Both the position numbers and the translations under genes were made by a program. DNA of 8,187 nucleotides from Bacteroidales bacterium UBA4347 (GTDB lineage: Bacteria > Bacteroidota > Bacteroidia > Bacteroidales > P3): assembly GCA_002394185.1 (NCBI GenBank), contig DGTB01000143.1:1-8187 (forward strand), in the 5' to 3' direction. A model generated the notes under the pieces. That model was given only the letters and a program-made list of their open reading frames with translations, was not told where the DNA came from and did not search any database. This document shows positions 6,401 to 8,187 of this stretch, piece after piece. Each line of letters starts with the position of its first letter. Position 1 is the stretch's first letter.

Positions 6401-8187
6401 AACGCCTGGGAGGAGTTCGAGGTCGACCTCAGCGCCTATACCAACACCACTGGCCGCATCACCTTCCTGGTCTACGGTACCAGTGCCAGCTATATCTATC
6501 CCTACATCGATGACATCACGGTCAACACCCTCGCCAACTGCCGTCGTCCTTCCTCGATAACAGTTACCAACGTCCTCGACTCCGAGGCCACCATCTCGTG
6601 GGTTGATGCCACCAGTGCCGGCTCCTACAACGTCACCCTCTACGACGCCACCGGCGCGGTTGTCGGCTCCACCGTCACCGTCACCGACACCTTCTACACC
6701 TTCACCGGCCTCACCTCCATCACCAACTACACTGTCGGCGTCAGCAGCAACTGCTCCGGCACCGCCACCACCGAGCGCACCACTCACTTCCGGACCACCT
6801 GCGCCCCTGTGGCCACCCTGCCGTGGACCGAGGACTTCGAGTCCTACACCGGTGGCTCCTCCAGCGGCACCACCACCGTCTTTGCCGATCCCTGCTGGCA
6901 GGTCCTCAACCGCTACAGCTCCAACTACCCCTATGTTACCACCAGCTACGCCCACACCGGCAGCAACGGCGTTAGCATCTATAGCTATGGCGGCAACAAC
7001 GGTACCATCATGGTGTACCCGGTCTTCGCTACCCCGACCGACAGCCTCTACGTCTCGCTGTGGGCACGCGCCAGCAGCACCAGTTATGGCCTCGAATTCG
7101 GCTACATGACCGATGCCGGCAACCCCTCTTCCTTCGTGTCCACCTACACTTGGATACCGGCAGCTTCCTCCACATGGACCGAGTTGCATGCCTCCTTCGC
7201 AGGTGCTCCTGCCGGCAGCCGCATCGCCATGCGCTATGCCAGTACCTCTACTTCCACCGGCACCGTCTATGTCGACGACATCACCGTTGACGTCCTCGAC
7301 TTCTGCACCGAGGATGTTACCGCCAGAGTACTCCGCACCACGGGCGACAGCGTTGTCCTCGACTGGACCGTTGGCCTTGGCCTCGTTGGCGATGTGACTG
7401 TCAACATCCTTTCCGCCACTGGCACCCCGGTGAGCAGCATCACCAGCGCCGAGGCTCCCTTGGCCATCGGTGGGCTCTCTGCCGAGACCGAATACCAGGC
7501 TGTGGTCAGCATCAACTGCAATGGCACTGTCTCCGCTGCCGACACCATCGACTTCAGCACCCGCTGCTTCGGTGGTACCGAGCTTGAACTCAGCGCCGCT
7601 ACCCTGAACCTCACCGCCAGCGTCACCCACTACACTCCCATCGGATCCTACTTCAACCACTCCACCAGCGAGCAGATCTTCCTGGCCAGCGAGCTTGGCA
7701 ACCAGGCCATGAACATCACTTCCGTCTCCTTCAGCTACAACTACGGTACGCCCTTGAACGGCAGCTACACCGGCCGCATCTACCTCATGGCCACTACCGA
7801 CAGCCTGCTCACCACCAGCATGCCTGTGCCCGACAGCACCACCATGCAGCTTGTCTACAGCGGTCCGCTGAATATGGAACAGGGCTGGAACGAGTTTGTT
7901 TTCACCAGCAGCTTCGCCTATGACGGCGACTCCAACCTTCTCTTGGCTATTGTGGCCGACGGCGCCTATGTGGGTAGCCAGGATCGCTTCAACACCCACA
8001 ACGTGCCCAGTGGCCGTGCCGCTTACTACAACAACGACAACAACAACTATAGCGCTGGTGTCACTGCTACGCTCCTCTCCAAACGTTGCGACGTGAAGTT
8101 CGCCACCTGCAGCGGTTCGGCTCCTGTCACCTACACCGTCAGCGCCGCCAGCGCCAACGCCACCATGGGCACGGCCAGCGTCAGCCC
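431..8187 (+). CDS. Giant secreted FN3 / choice-of-anchor J repeat surface protein (3' partial)
   Basis: The frame from ATG 431 has no stop up to the window edge: 2,585 complete codons plus two bases. The start follows an A-rich leader and opens with a classic signal peptide, so it is firm. Domain order: signal peptide 1-22; beta-sandwich domain about 24-244; FN3 245-335; eight units of jelly roll plus FN3 at 336-2379; a 'TASEL' beta module about 2380-2563; start of an InlB-like repeat from 2566. The jelly rolls open with LPW(S/T/V)E(N/D)F and usually close with (I/V)DD(I/V)xV; this resembles the choice-of-anchor J / MAM-like and gingipain cleaved-adhesin families. The FN3s carry L.P.T.YT..V...CSDG. 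No catalytic domain is visible. Such architectures in Bacteroidota belong to cell-surface or secreted adhesins, usually with a C-terminal type IX sorting domain, which would lie outside this window. Codon use is strongly biased to C-ending codons (ACC, AGC, GCC, GAC), uniform along the array. Binding target unknown. Confidence 0.96.
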   Translation, partial: MKKYITMLTLALAMCLPWAVTAQDLGMGYAFSTGVDATKWRTAPSTATRIINPGAGDYGVSALTNIGFSFSFGGNSYTQFSVSADGQLRFGATAYTTSYTTPFQSVSYINNNGPAFISAMGCDGYMASNGYAKYWLEGTAGERVLTVELLTSTYNSDSRAGVLAIQFQLYEDSNKVMLVYGTAPSIAPAVTTQIGMASSTSDIVLFNPTTGVMTAYTAPTSATNAIGTWPAAGRWFAMAVDPSICLPPTNLAYTTGADATEVTVEWTGTASSYTYTYSSSDFTAGDPTLSYTTTSDTSAVLSGLTPNTVYTFALQSTCSDGDTSRWTTFNFRTPCVDLTANDLPYFYNFNDATGSGSSSNIDPCWTRHRVGTTTAYPYTSTSYSHSAPYSMYFYSSSSTSSWLELPAIDPSVDISSLTVAFWAYRTSTSSYGHVGVGVMGDASDPTTLDTIATMQVSAASTWEYYEVPLSSYTGTGGSIVICALPQSSDNYVYIDDVTLLETPACLRPDGVTADNSTIDGATIHIADVGNTGTYRVVVMSGSDTVADQTVYDTVYTLTGLNSSSTYAVYVSALCSDGSATTSVSTSFSTLCGPISTLPWSESFEAYTSATSQAQINCWDYVHSGTNSSNYAAVVSASARAHSGDKCLRFNGNGNGTSPLLMILPEFSDDISGLEMTLWAVSENSSSSGTLVVGYVTPDSTFMPTATFTASSATTSRFLVEALFAGAPTGSRIAIGQLNTDNYWWWVDDIDVHAAPLCSRPTVTISDLAATSATFDISDANNVNSYIVVLHNDTTLVDSTTTSGNSYTFSTLTPNTAYTVTVYTACSDGTVTRATTVSFRTPCVAYATEDLPFEENFDGVAGATSGTSANVFAADCWTVVNRYGTYYPYASTSQHHSGANALYFYTSSTGNTHLSMPAFEASLESLELSFWARVATSGYGVEVGVMSDPNDVTTFVPVDTCAPSATSTWEEFVIHFPSGATGYIAFRNLGGSNGTRTTYIDDINVHLAPACDRIEGFTVSGVTAYTADIHIVDPTYEANYVIVASSTTDTVTTTATDTLHTVVGLQPNTEYTFSVYTICSDGATTAPRVSPVYRTACAPIQQLPWVENFDSYSDYYTSSGSMPGGMIPCWEFLRSSNSDYMQFVNQTSNYSRNYETGTAGYSLKFYPGNSTSQAIVVMPEFEEQLSSLELMFWTRPEGTSSSPGSLSVGYISDVTDNSTFVALQTYSYSEFSGAYQPRFVGFPADAPAGSRIAFRHNTASSNWYWFIDDIDVHLAPTCQRAQGISVRNITTNSVEVVIADSNFVGDYTVTIIGGNDTVSENITDTLHSFSNLAANTDYTVSMVTNCSDGVTTYPYTATFTTLCLGFEHDSLPWSENFNSYTGNTSAYESNRMDPECWTILNRYSANYPYYNNSSTYNPNGGNCVYTYVSGSAQPVMVLPPFEDTPDQLMLSMDVYVSSLGNNIEVGVITNPADASTFSPVTTFAPTATSVWQHFEATFAGRTEGLLALRHGSGTVYFDNLVVDALPACVTPSQLVFSDVDSVSATVTIADANNTNHYMLYWGESDSIEITTNTYTLTDLSFGTSYTVSARTICGDGTMTDVISASFTTSCGLVNSLPWLEDFESYALETSTLNCYNQLPTTVASGVNQVTNAHASSGTNSWRFSGYATKPKFLILPTFAADLQTLMLNMWIYSENRGSSGKLMVGYITDIMDSTTFMPTAIFDAADTAVNYNQMNNVDVTFAGAPAGARIAIAQQNNNANFWWWIDDVTVLVAPSCSRPTALEATNITSTSADINITDTGNAGSYYYILSDGTTSDTNTVNASVISLTNLQSGTYYEIKVASLCSDGNVTPFASTRFFTDCAPLATLPWTEDFETWGTGSSNVHPCWSRFYHGSSSIVTNSYPYVSSSATSAHSGSHYMYNYTYHSSSSNYYSVFYLPEFQADINNLSVAFFLFANSSSNYANVRVAVGVSDSATTDTSTFTRLATFAPTQNAWEEFEVDLSAYTNTTGRITFLVYGTSASYIYPYIDDITVNTLANCRRPSSITVTNVLDSEATISWVDATSAGSYNVTLYDATGAVVGSTVTVTDTFYTFTGLTSITNYTVGVSSNCSGTATTERTTHFRTTCAPVATLPWTEDFESYTGGSSSGTTTVFADPCWQVLNRYSSNYPYVTTSYAHTGSNGVSIYSYGGNNGTIMVYPVFATPTDSLYVSLWARASSTSYGLEFGYMTDAGNPSSFVSTYTWIPAASSTWTELHASFAGAPAGSRIAMRYASTSTSTGTVYVDDITVDVLDFCTEDVTARVLRTTGDSVVLDWTVGLGLVGDVTVNILSATGTPVSSITSAEAPLAIGGLSAETEYQAVVSINCNGTVSAADTIDFSTRCFGGTELELSAATLNLTASVTHYTPIGSYFNHSTSEQIFLASELGNQAMNITSVSFSYNYGTPLNGSYTGRIYLMATTDSLLTTSMPVPDSTTMQLVYSGPLNMEQGWNEFVFTSSFAYDGDSNLLLAIVADGAYVGSQDRFNTHNVPSGRAAYYNNDNNNYSAGVTATLLSKRCDVKFATCSGSAPVTYTVSAASANATMGTASVS
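497..1162 (+). other. N-terminal beta-sandwich domain (residues about 23-244)
   Basis: This segment occurs once and is unlike the repeats. It carries IGFSFSFGGNSYTQFSVSAD near residues 67-86, followed by G-x-L-x-F-G, a pattern seen at the mature N-terminus of many large secreted Bacteroidetes proteins. VLAIQFQLYED and MLVYG follow, and it ends WPAAGRWFAMAVDPS, after which the FN3 series begins. It contains a single Cys (in MGCDGY). I recognise the pattern but cannot name a Pfam family with certainty; function unknown, possibly a capping or ligand-binding head. Confidence 0.6.
1163..1435 (+). other. FN3 domain 1 (residues 245-335)
   Basis: Begins with C-LPPTNLAYT and contains VTVEWTG, LSGLTPNTVYTFALQSTCSDG and the closing FRTPC. 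These are the B-strand Trp and the L.P.T.Y tyrosine corner of FN3 domains. It is the only FN3 preceded by the N-terminal domain rather than a jelly roll. Its three cysteines (245, 318, 335) set the pattern kept in all later FN3s. Confidence 0.85.
1436..2203 (+). repeat. Repeat unit 1: type A jelly roll + FN3-2 (residues 336-591)
   Basis: Jelly roll 336-505 starts less typically (LPYFYNFND), has DPCWTR with Cys364, AYPY, an STWEYYEV stretch and closes YIDDVTLLETPAC. It has one unpaired-looking extra Cys in SIVICALP. FN3-2 (505-591) has a YDTVYTLTGL strand, ALCSDGS and STLC. The most divergent jelly roll opening of the set, as expected for an array edge. Confidence 0.8.
2204..2956 (+). repeat. 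Repeat unit 2: type B jelly roll + FN3-3 (residues 592-842)
   Basis: Jelly roll 592-757 shows LPWSESFEAY, INCWDY, a SSSSGTLVVGYVTPDSTFMP segment, AGAPTGSRIAIGQ and the close YWWWVDDIDVHAAPLC. These are the hallmarks of type B, and it is closest to unit 6, 251 residues like it. FN3-3 begins CSRPT, as does the FN3 of unit 6, and carries TPNTAYTVTVYTACSDG and FRTPC. Extra Cys in GDKCLRF. Confidence 0.85.
2957..3718 (+). repeat. Repeat unit 3: type A jelly roll + FN3-4 (residues 843-1096)
   Basis: Jelly roll 843-1010 has LPFEENFD, DCWTVVNRYGTYYPY, SGYGVEVGVMSDPND, SATSTWEEF and the close YIDDINVHLAPAC. The NRY..YPY and STWEEF segments define type A. An extra Cys sits in VDTCAPS. FN3-4 has TDTLHTVVGLQPNTEYTFSV, TICSDG and YRTAC. 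Confidence 0.85.
3719..4516 (+). repeat. Repeat unit 4: type B jelly roll + FN3-5 (residues 1097-1362)
   Basis: Jelly roll 1097-1277 is the longest (about 181 residues) because of an insertion after IPCWEF, rich in Asn, Tyr and Ser (NQTSNYSRNYETG). It has SPGSLSVGYISDVTDNSTF, APAGSRIAF and WYWFIDDIDVHLAPTC, which make it type B. FN3-5 has TDTLHSFSNLAANTDYTVSM, TNCSDG and FTTLC. Confidence 0.85.
4517..5257 (+). repeat. Repeat unit 5: type A jelly roll + FN3-6 (residues 1363-1609)
   Basis: Jelly roll 1363-1527 has LPWSENFNSY, ECWTILNRYSANYPYYNN, EVGVITNPAD and ATSVWQHFEATFAG. Its closing strand reads VYFDNLVVDALPAC, replacing the second Asp of the usual IDD motif with Asn. An extra Cys is in GGNCVYTY. 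FN3-6 is the shortest (about 83 residues), with TICGDG in place of CSDG and FTTSC at the end. Confidence 0.82.
5258..6010 (+). repeat. Repeat unit 6: type B jelly roll + FN3-7 (residues 1610-1860)
   Basis: Jelly roll 1610-1775 has LPWLEDFESY, LNCYNQ (Tyr in place of the usual Trp after Cys), SSGKLMVGYITDIMDSTTFMP, AGAPAGARIAIAQQ and FWWWIDDVTVLVAPSC. The match to unit 2 over the DST.FMPTA and WWW(V/I)DD segments is the closest between any two units. FN3-7 begins CSRPT and has SLCSDG and FFTDC. Confidence 0.85.
6011..6802 (+). repeat. Repeat unit 7: type A jelly roll + FN3-8 (residues 1861-2124)
   Basis: Jelly roll 1861-2037 has LPWTEDFETW, HPCWSRF, NSYPYVSS, VAVGVSD, TFAPTQNAWEEFEVDLSAY and PYIDDITVNTLANC. 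It is a longer type A form with a Ser/Tyr/His-rich loop near 1910-1930. FN3-8 has ATISWVD, TDTFYTFTGL and FRTTC; its F-strand cysteine is followed by SGT instead of SDG. Confidence 0.82.
6803..7567 (+). repeat. Repeat unit 8: type A-like jelly roll + FN3-9 (residues 2125-2379)
   Basis: Jelly roll 2125-2292 opens APVATLPWTEDFESY, nearly the same as unit 7, and has DPCWQVLNRYSSNYPY and YGLEFGYMTDAGN, so it is type A. However, AGAPAGSRIAM before the last strand is otherwise a type B segment, which hints at a mosaic. It closes VYVDDITVDVLDFC. FN3-9 is the most divergent (VLDWTV, GGLSAETEYQAVVSINCNG, STRC). Confidence 0.8.
7568..8125 (+). other. 'TASEL'-type beta module (residues about 2380-2565)
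   Basis: After the last FN3 the sequence changes family. YFNHSTSEQIFLASELG near residue 2407 is followed by ITSVSFSYNYG, GRIYLMATTDS, a TMQLVYSGPL / GWNEFVF pair, FAYDGDSNLLLAIVADG and an N/Y-rich run. This order of motifs recurs near the C-terminal half of many large secreted Bacteroidetes proteins, with TASEL, QGWN and F.YDG.SNL as anchors. I cannot give it an accession. It has no jelly-roll LPW..F opening and breaks the spacing of the array. Confidence 0.6.
8126..8187 (+). other. Start of a divergent InlB B-repeat-like domain (cut by window end)
   Basis: From residue 2566 the protein reads VTYTVSAASANATMGTAS, the typical opening of the divergent InlB B-repeat family (Y.V...S.N..MGT), a roughly 70-residue beta-grasp-like module common in secreted Bacteroidetes proteins. 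Only about 20 residues are visible, so the call rests on this one motif. Confidence 0.5.

Noticed and set aside
2459..7999. 1,846-residue minus-strand reading frame
   Set aside because: It is in exact codon register opposite the real gene, starts at GTG, has a low-complexity Gly/Val/Ala/Asp product with no fold signature, and is explained by absence of sense TTA, CTA and TCA codons. The plus frame has a signal peptide and clear domains.

Overview
The window holds one very large, 3'-truncated protein gene on the + strand, from 431 to beyond the window end, and the 430-base regulatory region in front of it. The frame starting at ATG 431 stays open for 2,585 codons. It encodes a secreted, beta-rich, Ser/Thr/Tyr/Asn-rich surface protein. 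Several traits point to Bacteroidota, probably a gut- or rumen-type Bacteroidales with a fairly GC-rich genome: a textbook Bacteroidetes promoter (TTTG, 20-base spacer, TATATTTG), an A-rich leader without a Shine-Dalgarno sequence, a signal peptide ending in ...VTA-Q, and fibronectin type III (FN3) domains alternating with choice-of-anchor J / cleaved-adhesin-like jelly rolls. Species cannot be told from this window.

Layout. 1-36: GC-rich then T-rich tail of upstream sequence, no gene seen. 37-68: promoter. About 75-430: predicted 5' leader of roughly 350 nt, much longer than needed for translation. It contains a possible 53-codon ORF (123-284), a strong 16-pair hairpin (286-325) one base after that ORF's stop, a second GC-rich hairpin (334-350), and an AT-rich run into the start codon. 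431-496: signal peptide. 497-1162: N-terminal beta-sandwich domain. 1163-1435: first FN3. 1436-7567: eight jelly-roll + FN3 units of 247-266 residues. 7568-8125: a different beta module of the 'TASEL' type. 8126-8187: the first residues of what looks like a divergent InlB B-repeat. The stop codon and any C-terminal secretion signal lie outside the window.

The repeat array has two notable regularities. First, every module boundary is marked by a cysteine, and each unit carries two more (CW/CY in the jelly roll, CSDG-type in the FN3), which suggests a regular disulfide ladder. Second, the jelly rolls fall into two sequence types ordered A-B-A-B-A-B-A-A, so the array probably grew by copying a pair of units of about 500 residues. 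The likely role is a long cell-surface or secreted adhesin or glycan-binding stalk, probably exported by the type IX system, but that part is inference. No RNA gene of a known family, mobile element, CRISPR array or enzyme domain was recognised. The long minus-strand reading frames are by-products of the codon bias of the real gene.
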